64,000 nt of DNA from Streptomyces sp. P3 (GCF_003032475.1 NZ_CP028369.1:8804001-8868000), one strand, 5' to 3'; shown: positions 50,890 to 60,613, numbered from the stretch's first letter. A program made the numbers and translations. Notes: a model not told the origin generated them from the letters alone.

Positions 50890-51852
50890 ATGACGCACGC
50901 GCAGGCGCAGGACCCGACGCAAGCACAGGCGCAGGACCCGACGCGCGACAGCCTCGCCTACGCGCGCGAGACCTGGAGAACCCTCGAGCCCTACCACGGG
51001 GCGGTCTACTTCTCGCCCGAAGCGGCAGGCCTGTACGGCGAGTTGGGCGTGGACGCCAGGACCGGGTACTTCGCGTCCCGTTCGGCCGTGCTGGGCGCGG
51101 CTTCGGCGGAGGTGGTCATCGCCACGTTCTACAACTTCAATCCACAACTGGTGCGCCGGGCCATACCCGCGGCATGGGAGGCCGCTGCGCCGCAGCAGTT
51201 CACCGCTGCCCGGCTCGCGGGGATCGACGCCACGCTCCGCCGCATCCTCGGCGCGGAGGTCTCCTCACCGGCGATGGCCCGCGCGGCGGAACTGGCCCGT
51301 GCCGCAGCGGAAGTGACTGTGCATCACCCACAGGGCCGCCCTCTTTTCGCCGCGCACGCCGCACAGCCGTGGCCGAGCGAGCCCCACCTCGTGCTCTGGC
51401 ACGCGCAGACCCTGCTGCGGGAGTTCCGCGGCGACGGCCATGTGGGGGCGCTGCTGACCGCCGGACTGAGCGGGATCGAAGCTCTCGTCACGCATGCCGC
51501 CGCAGGAGACGTCGATGCGGGGGTCCTGCGCGACTCGCGGGCGTGGACGCCGCAGCACTGGACCGAGGCAGTGCAGAGCCTTCGTGAGCGTGGATGGCTC
51601 GACGACGGACCGGACCTGGCGCTGACCGAGGACGGTGCGCGGCGCAGGGCGGAGATCGAGCACGCCACCGACAGGCTGGCCGCTCTCCCGTACCGCACGC
51701 TCGGTCCCACGGACTGTGTCGAACTGCGCTCACTGGTCAGGCCGTTCAGCCTCGCTCTGGCGAAGGAACTCCTGCCCTGGGCAGTCGGCCGCCTGAACGA
51801 CGAGAGCGCGGGAGAGAGGGCGCCGAGGCCGGGAACGCCCGATGGCGCCTGA
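50890..51852 (+). CDS. SCO6745-family-like helical protein
   Basis: A 320-residue protein. The N-terminus has a tandem repeat (AQAQDPTQ, AQAQDPTR). The body resembles a conserved actinobacterial family: ETWRTLEPYHGAVYFSPEA, AVLGAASAEVVIATFYNFNP, TLLREFRGDGHVGALLTAGL, and a C-terminal winged-helix-like segment (LRERGWLDDGPDLALTEDG). The family is thought to be a helix-turn-helix-type protein. Exact role unknown. Confidence 0.8.
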   Translation: MTHAQAQDPTQAQAQDPTRDSLAYARETWRTLEPYHGAVYFSPEAAGLYGELGVDARTGYFASRSAVLGAASAEVVIATFYNFNPQLVRRAIPAAWEAAAPQQFTAARLAGIDATLRRILGAEVSSPAMARAAELARAAAEVTVHHPQGRPLFAAHAAQPWPSEPHLVLWHAQTLLREFRGDGHVGALLTAGLSGIEALVTHAAAGDVDAGVLRDSRAWTPQHWTEAVQSLRERGWLDDGPDLALTEDGARRRAEIEHATDRLAALPYRTLGPTDCVELRSLVRPFSLALAKELLPWAVGRLNDESAGERAPRPGTPDGA

Positions 51853-51919
51853 CTCCCGCCACAGGTCGAGCAACCCAAGAGACAGGTCCGAGAGGAAACA
51901 GGCGCGGTAACGTGGGACG

Positions 51920-52609
51920 GTGCTCGAGGAATCGGTGGCGCGTTTCTACGACGAACTGGCCGACGACTACCACCTGATCTATGCGGACTGGGACGCGAGC
52001 GTCCGTCGGCAGGGTGACGCGCTCGACGCCCTGATCGGCCGAGACCGCGCGTCGGTCCTCGACTGTTCCTGCGGCATCGGCACGCAGGCCATCGGTCTGG
52101 CGCTGCGCGGGCACCGGGTCACGGGAACCGGCCTCAGTCGCCGCGCCGCCGCCCGCGCAGCCCGTGAGGCCGCCCGCCGGAACCTGAGCCTGCGCACGGC
52201 CGCTGCCGACATGCGACGCCTGCCGTTTCCCGACGGCCGGTTCGACACGGTCGTCTGCGCCGGCAACTCGCTGCCCCACCTGCTGACCGAGCAGGACGTG
52301 CACGCTGCCCTGACCGAGATGCGCCGCGTGCTGCGGCCCGGCGGCCTGCTGCTGGTCAGCACACGCCCCTACGACGACCTGCTGCGCGACCGCCCGGCTT
52401 CCGCGCCTCCGCAAGTCCACAGGACCGCCGACCGCGCCGACGGCGAGGAGCGAACCGTCACCTTCCAACTCTGGCACTGGCACGACGACGGCGAGCACTA
52501 CGACCTGGAGCACTTCCAACTCCTCCCGGCAGGCGGGGAATGGCGTGTCCAGGTCCGCCGTACCGCTTACTGGGCACTGGGCACTGGGCACTGGGCCGGG
52601 CACGACTGA
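51920..52609 (+). CDS. class I SAM methyltransferase, C-terminus cut by 7-bp repeat
   Basis: A 229-residue protein from GTG. SAM-binding motifs are SVLDCSCGIGTQAIGLALRG, MRRLPFPDGRFDTVVCAGN and MRRVLRPGGLLLVSTRPY. The last residues (YWALGTGHWAGHD) come from four copies of ACTGGGC and end in an early TGA. The natural C-terminus (RLTGLAAEAGFVDAEW … LVARAGE) continues in another frame to 52710. With two or five copies the frame would be open, so the tract may be a phase-variation switch or a recent mutation. Confidence 0.85.
   Translation: MLEESVARFYDELADDYHLIYADWDASVRRQGDALDALIGRDRASVLDCSCGIGTQAIGLALRGHRVTGTGLSRRAAARAAREAARRNLSLRTAAADMRRLPFPDGRFDTVVCAGNSLPHLLTEQDVHAALTEMRRVLRPGGLLLVSTRPYDDLLRDRPASAPPQVHRTADRADGEERTVTFQLWHWHDDGEHYDLEHFQLLPAGGEWRVQVRRTAYWALGTGHWAGHD
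52569..52596. repeat. heptanucleotide tandem repeat ACTGGGC x4 inside a gene
   Basis: Four perfect 7-bp copies within the methyltransferase. Because 7 is not a multiple of 3, each gain or loss changes the frame. Two copies (or five) join the N-terminal part to the intact C-terminus. Confidence 0.95.
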
Positions 52610-52799
52610 CCGGTCTCGCAGCCGAGGCCGGGTTCGTCGACGCCGAGTGGCGGATGCCGCAGCAGACGGGCTTCTTCCAGCCGCTGCTCGTGGCCCGCGC
52701 CGGTGAGTAAGCGCCGACTCCGGCTCTCGGCCCGGGAGCAGGGCCACGTCACGCAGCCCTGCCCTTGCGCCATGTCCCTTGCGGCGGGCGGCCGTTGCG

Positions 52800-55328
52800 T
52801 CAGTCGTGGGTGGCGTCGAGGTGCCAGACGGTGGCCTTGTCCAGCTTCACCGAGCCGTTCTCGGCGAAGACCTGGACTCCCTGGCTGGCGGGATCGGGAA
52901 AGACCTGGTCGGTGATCACGGCCTCCCCGCTGCCGCCGAACACCTCGACGGACGACCAGTCGACCAGGATCCGCAGCTTGATCTTGCCGTTCGCCGCTTT
53001 CAGGGGCGCGGTCTGGACTCCGGGGAAGGTGCCGTTGAAGTTCACTGCGCCGGACCGGGTCCGGTCGACGTACAACTCCTGTGTCGTGGCGTCGTAGCCG
53101 ATGACGGTCTCCTCGCCCGCGGCGCCGGTGCGTACCTTGAGCCCGAAGCGTTCGGCGTTCTTGAGGGAGAAGACAGCCTCGATGTCGAGCGCCTTGCCCT
53201 CTGCGGCGGGGCCGGCCAGCGGCTTCGACGTGTTCGTCACGACGCCGGCGGTCGCGGTCGCCGGGGAGGCCTGCCGCAGGGACTTCACGTTGCTCACCGG
53301 CTCGCTGGTCAGCCGGACGCGGCCGTCGACGGTGCGCAGCGCCATCTGCCGGGGAATGCTCTGCGCTCCACGCCAGGGCGAGGTGGGGACGGCGCCCGCG
53401 TAGTCCCAGTTGCTCATCCAGCCGATCATGTACCGCTTGCCGCCGGGGGCGTTCTCCCAGGAGACGGCCGCGTAGTAGTCCTTGCCGTAGTCGGCCCAGC
53501 CGGCGCGTCGCAGGACGGACAGGGCGGGGGAGTCGGCCGCGGTGAACTGGTCGGCGAGGATGTGCCCCCAGCCGCCGGTGTTCATGTCGACGAGCTGGAT
53601 CTGCGCCTTCTTGCCGACGTAGGCACGGGTGTCGAAGGAGGCCCAGTCCAGGGTCTCGGCGTCGGAGCCGGTCGCGCTGCGGACGACCTGGCCGTCGACG
53701 ACGAGATTGACGGCGGTCTCCTGGGCGCCGGGCTGGGCCTGGGTGTCGGACAGCACGATCTGGTCGGCGTTGATGTGCCCCCAGCCGCCCGTGTTGCCGT
53801 CGACCACCCTGATCCGCGCCTTCTTCCCGGCGAGGTCACGGACATCCCAGGAAGCCGTCTCGAGTGCCTCGGCGTCCTTTCCGGTGGCGCTGCGCACGAC
53901 CTGGCCGTCGACGAGGAGTTCGAGTGCAGTGGGGTCGGCGGAGTCGGCCGGGTGGTTGCCGCCGCCGATGAGGAAGTTGACGTAGCGCTTGTCGAGGGTG
54001 AACTCGGGCGAGGTGAGCGTGCCGGTGGTGGCATCGCCGTCGCGGAAGGTGTTGACCAGGCCGCTGCCCTGGAAGCCGGAGACCGGCTGCTGGCCGGGGA
54101 GGGCGCCGGTGGCCGGCGCCGGGCCGAAGGCGTCACCGGTCGTCGTCCAGTCGCCGTAACTGCCTCCGTCGAAGCCGGCGAGGAGCTTCCCGGGCTGGTG
54201 CGGGTGCCGGCCGCCGCCGACCTTGAAGTTCAGGTAGGGGCTGTTCACGGTGAAGGAGGGCGAGGTGAGGGTGCCGGTGGTGGCGTCCCCGGAGTGGAAG
54301 CTGTTGGCGAGGCCCTTGCCGTCGAAGCCGGAGACGGTCTGCTGGCCGTCCAGCGTCCCTGCAGCCGGTCCCGGGCCGAACGCGGCGCCCGTGGCCGTCC
54401 ACGAACCGAAGCCGGCGCCCTCGAAGTCCTGCATGACCGCTCCGGCGGGCGGGGTGTAGGCGCCGTTGTCGTCGGCGGTGAACTTCGTGCCGTCGAAGTC
54501 GCCGACGAAGTACTGGGCTGCCGAACCGCCCGCTATGCCACCGGGGTTGATGTTGACGACCAGGACCCACTTGATGTTGTTCGTGTCCCCGTCGACGGCC
54601 AGGGGGAACAGGTCGGGGCACTCCCACACACCGCCCGTCGCTCCGGCCGGCCCGAACTCGCTGAGCTGCGTCCAGTCCTTGAGGTTCCTGGAGGAGTAGA
54701 ACCGCACCTTGTGTTCGGCGGACAGCGACACCGTCATCAACCAGCTCTTGGTCGGCGCGTACCACTGGACCTTGGGGTCGCGGAAGTCTCGTGAGCCGAT
54801 GTCGATGACGGGATTGCCCTGGTACTTGGTCCAGGTGCGGCCGCGGTCGGTGCTGTAGGCGAGGGCCTGCGACTGGATGCCGGTGCTGTTGTCGTTGCTG
54901 GTGTAGATCGCCACCATGGGCGGGTTCTTCTTGGTGCCGAAACCGGTGGTGTTGCTCTCGTCGACGACGGCGCTGCCGGAGAAGATCATCTCCTTGTCGT
55001 CGTGCGGCAGGGCGAGCGGCAGCTGCTGCCAGTGGACGAGGTCCGTGCTCACCGCGTGGCCCCAGGACATGTCGCCCCATGAGTTGCCGCTCGGGTTGTA
55101 CTGGTAGAAGAGGTGGTACTCGCCCTTGTAGTACACAAGGCCGTTGGGATCGTTCATCCAGTTCTTCTCCGGAGTGAAGTGGAACTGGGGACGGTAGGTC
55201 TCGGAGTACAGCGGGGCGTCGGCCGCGGCGGGCTGAGGAGCGAGTACGGCGGCGGACAGGGCGCAGACGGCCACCGCCGCGGCGGTCGTCCGTACGCGGG
55301 CATGCCGGGATACACGTCCAAAGCTCAT
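52800..55328 (-). CDS. secreted GH32 fructanase/levanase with nested insert
   Basis: An 842-residue protein; ATG follows GGAGG. A signal peptide ends near AAA-DAP. The GH32 propeller has Asp60 (WMNDPNG) as nucleophile, Asp184 (FRDPK) stabilising the transition state and Glu236 (VWECPD) as acid/base. Residues about 300-600 are an insert within the catalytic domain: module A1, then a complete A2-B2 pair, then B1, so one pair is nested in another. The C-terminal lectin-like sandwich completes the enzyme. It hydrolyses levan, inulin or sucrose outside the cell. Confidence 0.9.
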   Translation of the reverse strand: MSFGRVSRHARVRTTAAAVAVCALSAAVLAPQPAAADAPLYSETYRPQFHFTPEKNWMNDPNGLVYYKGEYHLFYQYNPSGNSWGDMSWGHAVSTDLVHWQQLPLALPHDDKEMIFSGSAVVDESNTTGFGTKKNPPMVAIYTSNDNSTGIQSQALAYSTDRGRTWTKYQGNPVIDIGSRDFRDPKVQWYAPTKSWLMTVSLSAEHKVRFYSSRNLKDWTQLSEFGPAGATGGVWECPDLFPLAVDGDTNNIKWVLVVNINPGGIAGGSAAQYFVGDFDGTKFTADDNGAYTPPAGAVMQDFEGAGFGSWTATGAAFGPGPAAGTLDGQQTVSGFDGKGLANSFHSGDATTGTLTSPSFTVNSPYLNFKVGGGRHPHQPGKLLAGFDGGSYGDWTTTGDAFGPAPATGALPGQQPVSGFQGSGLVNTFRDGDATTGTLTSPEFTLDKRYVNFLIGGGNHPADSADPTALELLVDGQVVRSATGKDAEALETASWDVRDLAGKKARIRVVDGNTGGWGHINADQIVLSDTQAQPGAQETAVNLVVDGQVVRSATGSDAETLDWASFDTRAYVGKKAQIQLVDMNTGGWGHILADQFTAADSPALSVLRRAGWADYGKDYYAAVSWENAPGGKRYMIGWMSNWDYAGAVPTSPWRGAQSIPRQMALRTVDGRVRLTSEPVSNVKSLRQASPATATAGVVTNTSKPLAGPAAEGKALDIEAVFSLKNAERFGLKVRTGAAGEETVIGYDATTQELYVDRTRSGAVNFNGTFPGVQTAPLKAANGKIKLRILVDWSSVEVFGGSGEAVITDQVFPDPASQGVQVFAENGSVKLDKATVWHLDATHD

Positions 55329-55430
55329 GGTGCCTCCTGTGCTGCGGCCGTTCACGCAGCACAGCCTGCGGCGAGCGGCCCGAAAATGTGACTCCCCGGC
55401 CCGCGATGTCGTCCACACCGTCGGCCGGAG

Positions 55431-55464
55431 GATGTCATCGTTGACTTGTGTCAACGCTGACATC
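55431..55464. promoter_or_regulatory. 34-bp near-perfect palindrome upstream of GH32
   Basis: GATGTCATCGTTGAC and GTCAACGCTGACATC are 15-bp arms with one mismatch, around TTGT. It lies 103-136 bp upstream of the GH32 start. A LacI-type sugar-responsive repressor is the likely binder. The rest of 55329-55879 has no supportable gene. Confidence 0.7.
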
Positions 55465-55879
55465 GGGTGGCCTGATGATGAGCGTCATCCGGCCAACGCG
55501 TCAACGGTTCGGACGTGATTGCCCGGCCCGGCCCGTCCGCCGGTCTGCCTGCGATCGGCTGTCGCGAGCTGTGCCAACTGTCGTGTCACAGTGGGTCGGA
55601 GCCGGAGACCGCGCAGGTCGGAGCCGCTGTCCGAGCGGCGAACCGGCAGGCTTGCGCCACCGCCCCGAGGCGCTCGGACCGGTGGGCGGCCGTCGAGAAG
55701 TCCGCGGTCCTCACTCGGCTTCCTCGCGACGAACCGCGCGTGGCCGGGCCGCATGTCCCCTTCGTCCACATGACGGGTGAGTACGAAGATTCGGCACGCC
55801 GTCGTGATGGTCGCCTGCCGGCGCAGGGCGAGTGGAAAACACGTTGACGGTTCGCCGCCGGGTCTCGACGATCAGGCGC

Positions 55880-57127
55880 ATGCCCGACGCCCTGACGCCC
55901 TGGAGCCACCGCCCGTTCCGGCACCTCTTCATCGGCACGACGGCCAACCTGCTCGGCAACGGGGTGGCGCCGATCGCCCTGGCCTTCGCCGTGCTGGACG
56001 CCACCGGCTCGGTCGGCTCGCTCGGGTTGGTGGTCGGCGCCCACTCCCTCACCGGCGCCCTCTTCCTGCTCTTCGGCGGGGTGCTGGCGGACCGGCTGCC
56101 ACGCGGCCGGCTTTTGGTCGCGAGCAGCGCCGTCAGCGCCGCGAGCCAGGCGGTGGTCGCCGCCCTGGTCCTCACCCACAACACCGCGATACCCCTGCTG
56201 ATGGCGCTCGCCGCGGTCAACGGGGCGTCCGGTTCCTGCTATCAGCCCGCAGCCCAGGCCCTGCTGCCCCAGACCGTGCCGGCCGAGTCCCGCCGCGCCG
56301 CCCTCGCGCTCTCCCGGATCGCGGGCAGCAGCGCGATGATCGTGGGGGCCTCGCTGGGCGGCGTGTTGGTCGCCACGGTCGGTCCCGGCCTGGGCCTGGC
56401 CGTCGACGCGCTCAGCTTCGCGCTCGCCGCCGCGTCCTTCGCACTCGTCCGCGTCCAGGTCGCGCCGTCCGGGCCCAGTCCCGGCGTGGTGTACGAACTG
56501 CGCTTGGGCTGGCGGGAGTTCACCTCCCGCACCTGGGTGTGGGTGATCGTGGTGGCCTTCTGCTTCCTCAACGCCGGTCTCACCGCCTCGTTCACCGTCC
56601 TCGGCCCGGCCGTCGCCGACGCCTCTGGCATCGGCCGCAGCGGCTGGGGCCTGGCCCTTGCCGCCGGCTCGCTCGGCGCGGTCGCCGGCGGCGTTCTGTC
56701 GCTGCGCTGGCGGCCCCGGCGCGCGATCCTGGTCGGCTGCGCGCTGATGGGCCTGACGGCGACGATTCCGCTGCTCCTCGCGCTGGCCCCGTACACCTGG
56801 CTGCTGGTCGTGGCCAACTTCGTGGCCGGCGTGGGCGCCGAGCAGGCCGGCGTCGCCTGGTACTCGACCCTCAACGAGCAGATTCCCGAGGACCGCCTCG
56901 CCCGCGTCTACGCATACGACGACCTCGGCTCCTACCTCGCGCTCCCGTTCGCGCAGTTCGCCGCAGGGCCCGCCGTGCTCCTCCTCGGCCTCCGCACCAC
57001 GCTCTACGCGGCCGCCGCGCTCATCCTCCTCGCCACCCTCGCCATGGTCGCCACCCCGTCCGTTCGCGCGCTGGCCCCGAGGACCGCGGAACCGCAGCGC
57101 GCCTCCGAGGATCCGGTCCCTGGCTGA
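55880..57127 (+). CDS. MFS transporter (DHA/enterobactin-exporter-like)
   Basis: A 415-residue membrane protein; I chose ATG 55880 (MPDALTPWSHRPFRHLFIG); a GTG at 55832 is the alternative. About 12 hydrophobic helices are present. LFGGVLADRLPRGRLLV is the MFS loop 2-3 signature, and the helix 4-5 region GASGSCYQPAAQALLPQTV is typical of drug exporters. No regulator or enzyme is linked, so the substrate is open. Confidence 0.9.
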   Translation: MPDALTPWSHRPFRHLFIGTTANLLGNGVAPIALAFAVLDATGSVGSLGLVVGAHSLTGALFLLFGGVLADRLPRGRLLVASSAVSAASQAVVAALVLTHNTAIPLLMALAAVNGASGSCYQPAAQALLPQTVPAESRRAALALSRIAGSSAMIVGASLGGVLVATVGPGLGLAVDALSFALAAASFALVRVQVAPSGPSPGVVYELRLGWREFTSRTWVWVIVVAFCFLNAGLTASFTVLGPAVADASGIGRSGWGLALAAGSLGAVAGGVLSLRWRPRRAILVGCALMGLTATIPLLLALAPYTWLLVVANFVAGVGAEQAGVAWYSTLNEQIPEDRLARVYAYDDLGSYLALPFAQFAAGPAVLLLGLRTTLYAAAALILLATLAMVATPSVRALAPRTAEPQRASEDPVPG

Positions 57128-57256
57128 GCGCGACCCCTACGCGCGATCCCGCGCTCGCCGACACGACGGGTTGTCAGTGCTCTGCGGCATGATGCGAGGC
57201 ATGTGACGGCCTGTCCGACAGGGGCGCCGGGGCCGTCCTCGACACGGGGGAGTGCT

Positions 57257-58054
57257 GTGCGCAGGTCGGTCGCAGGCGAGGTGCGGGTTCACGACCGTCA
57301 GATCTATGTCGTGAGCGACCCGGACGGTCCCAGACCGGACCTCGCCAAGGCGTTGGCAGGCCAGAACGGCGGGCTGTGCGGGGCTGCGGTTCCGATCCTC
57401 CTGTCCACCGGGCGGTACGCGGGCGACGTCGGCTTCGTCGCGGAAGTCCACGACGAAGCCCCCGCGCTGGACCCGCTCTGGGAGGACGTGATGGAGGCGT
57501 CCTTCCGGCCGGCGTCGGAGCGCACACGTCTGGTGCAGTGGGACGGCGAGGAGGCGTGGGACCTGGGCCTCGTCCGGACCGACTACCGGGTCCGGTATTG
57601 CGCCCGGGGAATGGACGAGGCACAGGAACTCCCCACCAGGGTGACGGGGGAGCCCGAGGCGGACAGCTACCTCCTGCAGTTCTGGCCCGCCCCGCCGAGC
57701 CCCGACCGTGTCGTCCGGCACACCGCGCGGACGGCCGGACACCTGCACGGGTACGCACGCGCGACGGCGCGTACGCCCGAGCAGCTCGCCGAGGCCGAAC
57801 GCCATACTCGCGAGCTGTTCCAACAGGCCGCAGCGGAGCGGGCCGAACGGGCCGCCGAGGAGCGCCGACTGCACTACCGGCAGTGGGAGTGGGGCGGGCG
57901 ACTGCCGAGCGAGAGGCTGCTGGCCGCTCGCGAGAGCAACGTCCTCGGTCTGCTCCGCTTCGACAGCGACCTGGTGCACGCCCTCGGGGGTGGTCCGTCA
58001 TGTGCTTCCTTCCTCTGTGTGAACGGCGGGCGGCACGCCGCTGCCCGCCGGTGA
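57257..58054 (+). CDS. conserved hypothetical Streptomyces protein
   Basis: A 265-residue protein. GTG 57257 is five bases after GGGGGAG and gives VRRSVAGEVRVHDRQIYVVSD. The N-terminal half is beta-rich with an LVQWDGEEAWDLGL segment; the middle has a strand-rich region (YRVRYCARGMDEA, YLLQFWPAPPSP), and residues 170-240 a charged coiled coil. No catalytic motif. It ends just before the oppositely oriented AraC gene. Confidence 0.75.
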   Translation: MRRSVAGEVRVHDRQIYVVSDPDGPRPDLAKALAGQNGGLCGAAVPILLSTGRYAGDVGFVAEVHDEAPALDPLWEDVMEASFRPASERTRLVQWDGEEAWDLGLVRTDYRVRYCARGMDEAQELPTRVTGEPEADSYLLQFWPAPPSPDRVVRHTARTAGHLHGYARATARTPEQLAEAERHTRELFQQAAAERAERAAEERRLHYRQWEWGGRLPSERLLAARESNVLGLLRFDSDLVHALGGGPSCASFLCVNGGRHAAARR

Positions 58055-58079
58055 TGGGCGGCACTCGTGACGCCGCCGC

Positions 58080-59074
58080 TCACGGCCTGGGGCCGGTCGG
58101 ATCCGTCTGTACGTGCCGTTCTGCACCGTGCGCCCGAAACCAGCGACGATAGGCGTCCGGCGGCAGGCCCGTGGTCCGGCTGAAGTGCCGGCGCAGGGTC
58201 GCTCCGGTCCCATTCCCGTCTGGGCGGCGATCTGTTCGATGCTCAGCGCCGTCGTCTCCAGCAGCCGCTGAGCGCGGTGCACGCGCTGCGACAGCAGCCA
58301 CTGCAGCGGCGCCATTCCGGTGGTCGAGCGGAAGTGGCGCGTCAGCGTACGCCGGCTCACGCGGGCCTGCTGGGCCATGTCCTCCACGGTCAGCGGGCAC
58401 TCGAGCCGCTCGGAGGCCCACGGCAGGATCTGGGCGAGGACCTCGTCCTTGTCGGGCTCGGCGAGCGCGGGGGAGTCGGACGCCGGCTCGGCGAACGGAG
58501 CCACGAGGCGGCGCGCCAGCGCCTCGGCGACGGCAGGCCCGTGATCAAGGCTGACCACGTGGAGGAACAGGTCGAGACTGGCGGCGCCGCCCACCGAGGT
58601 GAGCAGCTCGCCGTCGTCGACGTACCGGGCTGCCGAGTCCGGCTCGACGCGCGGGTACCGGGCGGCCAGCGCGTCGGCGTGCGCCCAGTGCACACTCGCC
58701 CGGCGGCCGTCGAGCAGCCCGGCCGCCGCGAGCACGAAGACCCCGGTCGACGCGGCGATCACCCGGGCCCCGGCGCCGTGGGCTGCCTGGATCGCCCGCA
58801 CCAGGGCGGCGGGCGGCGCCTGATGCGCGTCCGGCCACGCCGGCACCACGATCGTGTGCGCATCCGCCAGCTGATCGGTGTTCCACAACCGCTCCGCACG
58901 GCAGGCGTCACAGCTCTGGGCGCCGTTCGGGGCCCAGCCTGCGAATTCGTACCACGGGTCGACCAGATACGACCGGTCGACGCCGAAAACCTCACGAGCT
59001 GCCGAGACGTCCAGCCCAGGAACGGTTGACGGGAAAAGCAGAGCCACGGATATGGGCATGGACGACACCGTCAT
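58080..59074 (-). pseudogene. GlxA-family AraC regulator with single-base frameshift
   Basis: ATG 59074. Residues 5-190 form a DJ-1/PfpI-like domain (VALLFPSTVPGLDVSAAREVF … GARVIAASTGVFVLAAAGL). The AraC HTH starts with CPLTVEDMAQQARVSRRTLTRHF and TTALSIEQIAAQTGMG, then the frame breaks near 58208 where one base is missing; TGATLRRHFSRTTGLPPDAYRR completes the second helix-turn-helix in another frame. Correcting it gives a normal-length regulator, so sequencing error is a real possibility. It is divergent from an MFS gene it may control. Confidence 0.8.
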
Positions 59075-59102
59075 CCGGGTGTCCGCGCCCAGTCAATGCC
59101 AT

Positions 59103-59193
59103 CTTGCCGAAGTCGCACACGAGTACGCCCATGTCGGACGTCTGTGCGGCAATGCGTGGGCATCGGCCAGGGACTTGCCCAAGTCGCGCACGA
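59103..59193. repeat. two direct repeats between AraC regulator and MFS gene
   Basis: CTTGCCNAAGTCGCNCACGA occurs at 59103-59122 and 59174-59193, 71 bp apart, and part of its complement (GCGACTT) near 59271. Paired direct repeats are typical AraC/GlxA targets. The 312-bp gap holds no gene. Confidence 0.6.
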
Positions 59194-59386
59194 CCTGCGC
59201 TGCTGCGGGAATTCGCCGCGAGATCCCCACTCAAACCCGTGACCTGCGAGAACCACCGCAAAACACATGGCGACTTTGCGACGTCACCGTCGCGCACAGC
59301 GTTGATGTCGCAGATCTGCCAGCCTTTGTCCCGCTCCGCCTGTTGAACTGATCACGCAAGAGCACACTCGTCACAGGACGGAATCC

Positions 59387-60613
59387 ATGGCTGCATCCAC
59401 CACCGCCACCACGCACGACCTGGGCGGGGCCGCCTCACCGCCGCGCTCCCCGGTGATCGGATGGCTGGCCGTCGTCGCGGTGATGCTGGGCATCTTCTCC
59501 ATCGTCACCACGGAAATCCTTCCGATCGGACTTCTGACCAAGATCGGCGCCAGCTTCACCATCTCCGACGGCATGGCCGGTCTCATGATGACCATGCCCG
59601 GCTTCCTCGCGGCGATCGCCGCGCCCGTCGTCACGGTGGCGACCGCGCGGATCGACCGCCGCCTGATGCTGTGCGTCTTCATGATCCTTCTCGCCGGCGC
59701 CAACTTCCTGGCCGCGGCAGCACCCGCCTACTGGATGGTCCTGCTCTCCCGCGTCCTCGTCGGGATCGTCATCGGAGGCTTCTGGTCCATCGGCGCGTCC
59801 CTGGCCGAACGCCTGGTGCCCGCCGAATCCGTCGGCCGGGCCACAGCCGTGATCTTCTCCGCCGTACCCCTCGGCTCCGTACTCGGCGTGCCGGCCGGCA
59901 CCTTCATCGGCGACCTGGCCGGATGGCGCACCGCCTTCGTCGCCATGGGCGGCCTCACCGTCGCGGTGCTGATCATGCTGCTGATCGTCATGCCGCCGCT
60001 GCCGCCCCGTCAGACCACCCGCCTGACCGTGCTGCGCGGCATGCTCAACAGCGTCGCCACCCGCTTCGCCCTGCTGCTGACCGTTCTGGTCGTCCTGGCG
60101 CACTTCGGGACCTACACCTACGTCACACCGTTCCTCGAGCAGGTCACCGACGTCGGCTCCGGGCTGATCACCGTCTTCCTGCTCACCTACGGCGCGGCGG
60201 GCATCCTCGGCAACTTCCTCGGTGGCTCACTGGTCGCGCGCCACCCGCGCGCCACCTTCGGCGCCGCCGCCGGCATGATCGCGGCCGCCACCCTGCTCCT
60301 TCCCGTGCTGGGGCAGTGGAAAGCCGGAGCCATCGCCCTCCTCATCGTCTGGGGCGTGGGCTACGGGGCCGTACCCGTCTCGTCCCAGACCTGGTTCACC
60401 AAGGCGAGCCCCAGCACCCCCGAAGCCGCGTCCGTCATGTTCACGGCTTCCTTCCAAGCCACGATCTCCCTCGGCGCCCTGCTCGGCGGCTTCGTCGTCG
60501 ACGCCAGCTCACCCTCGACGGTCATGACCCTGGGCGGCATGACAGCCGCACTCATGGTCATCGCCGTATGGGCCCACTACGCCCGACGCCTGAACTGGCC
60601 CGACAACGCCTGA
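59387..60613 (+). CDS. MFS transporter (DHA1, NepI/arabinose-efflux type)
   Basis: A 408-residue membrane protein with 12 predicted helices. Features of the DHA1 group: VTTEILPIGLLTKIGASFTISDGMAG in two parts in helices 1-2, VGIVIGGFWSIGASLAERLV and AVIFSAVPLGSVLGVPAGT in helices 4-5 (the proline-glycine motif of exporters). It lies divergent from the GlxA/AraC gene, probably its regulator. The substrate may be a nucleoside, sugar or drug. Confidence 0.9.
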   Translation: MAASTTATTHDLGGAASPPRSPVIGWLAVVAVMLGIFSIVTTEILPIGLLTKIGASFTISDGMAGLMMTMPGFLAAIAAPVVTVATARIDRRLMLCVFMILLAGANFLAAAAPAYWMVLLSRVLVGIVIGGFWSIGASLAERLVPAESVGRATAVIFSAVPLGSVLGVPAGTFIGDLAGWRTAFVAMGGLTVAVLIMLLIVMPPLPPRQTTRLTVLRGMLNSVATRFALLLTVLVVLAHFGTYTYVTPFLEQVTDVGSGLITVFLLTYGAAGILGNFLGGSLVARHPRATFGAAAGMIAAATLLLPVLGQWKAGAIALLIVWGVGYGAVPVSSQTWFTKASPSTPEAASVMFTASFQATISLGALLGGFVVDASSPSTVMTLGGMTAALMVIAVWAHYARRLNWPDNA

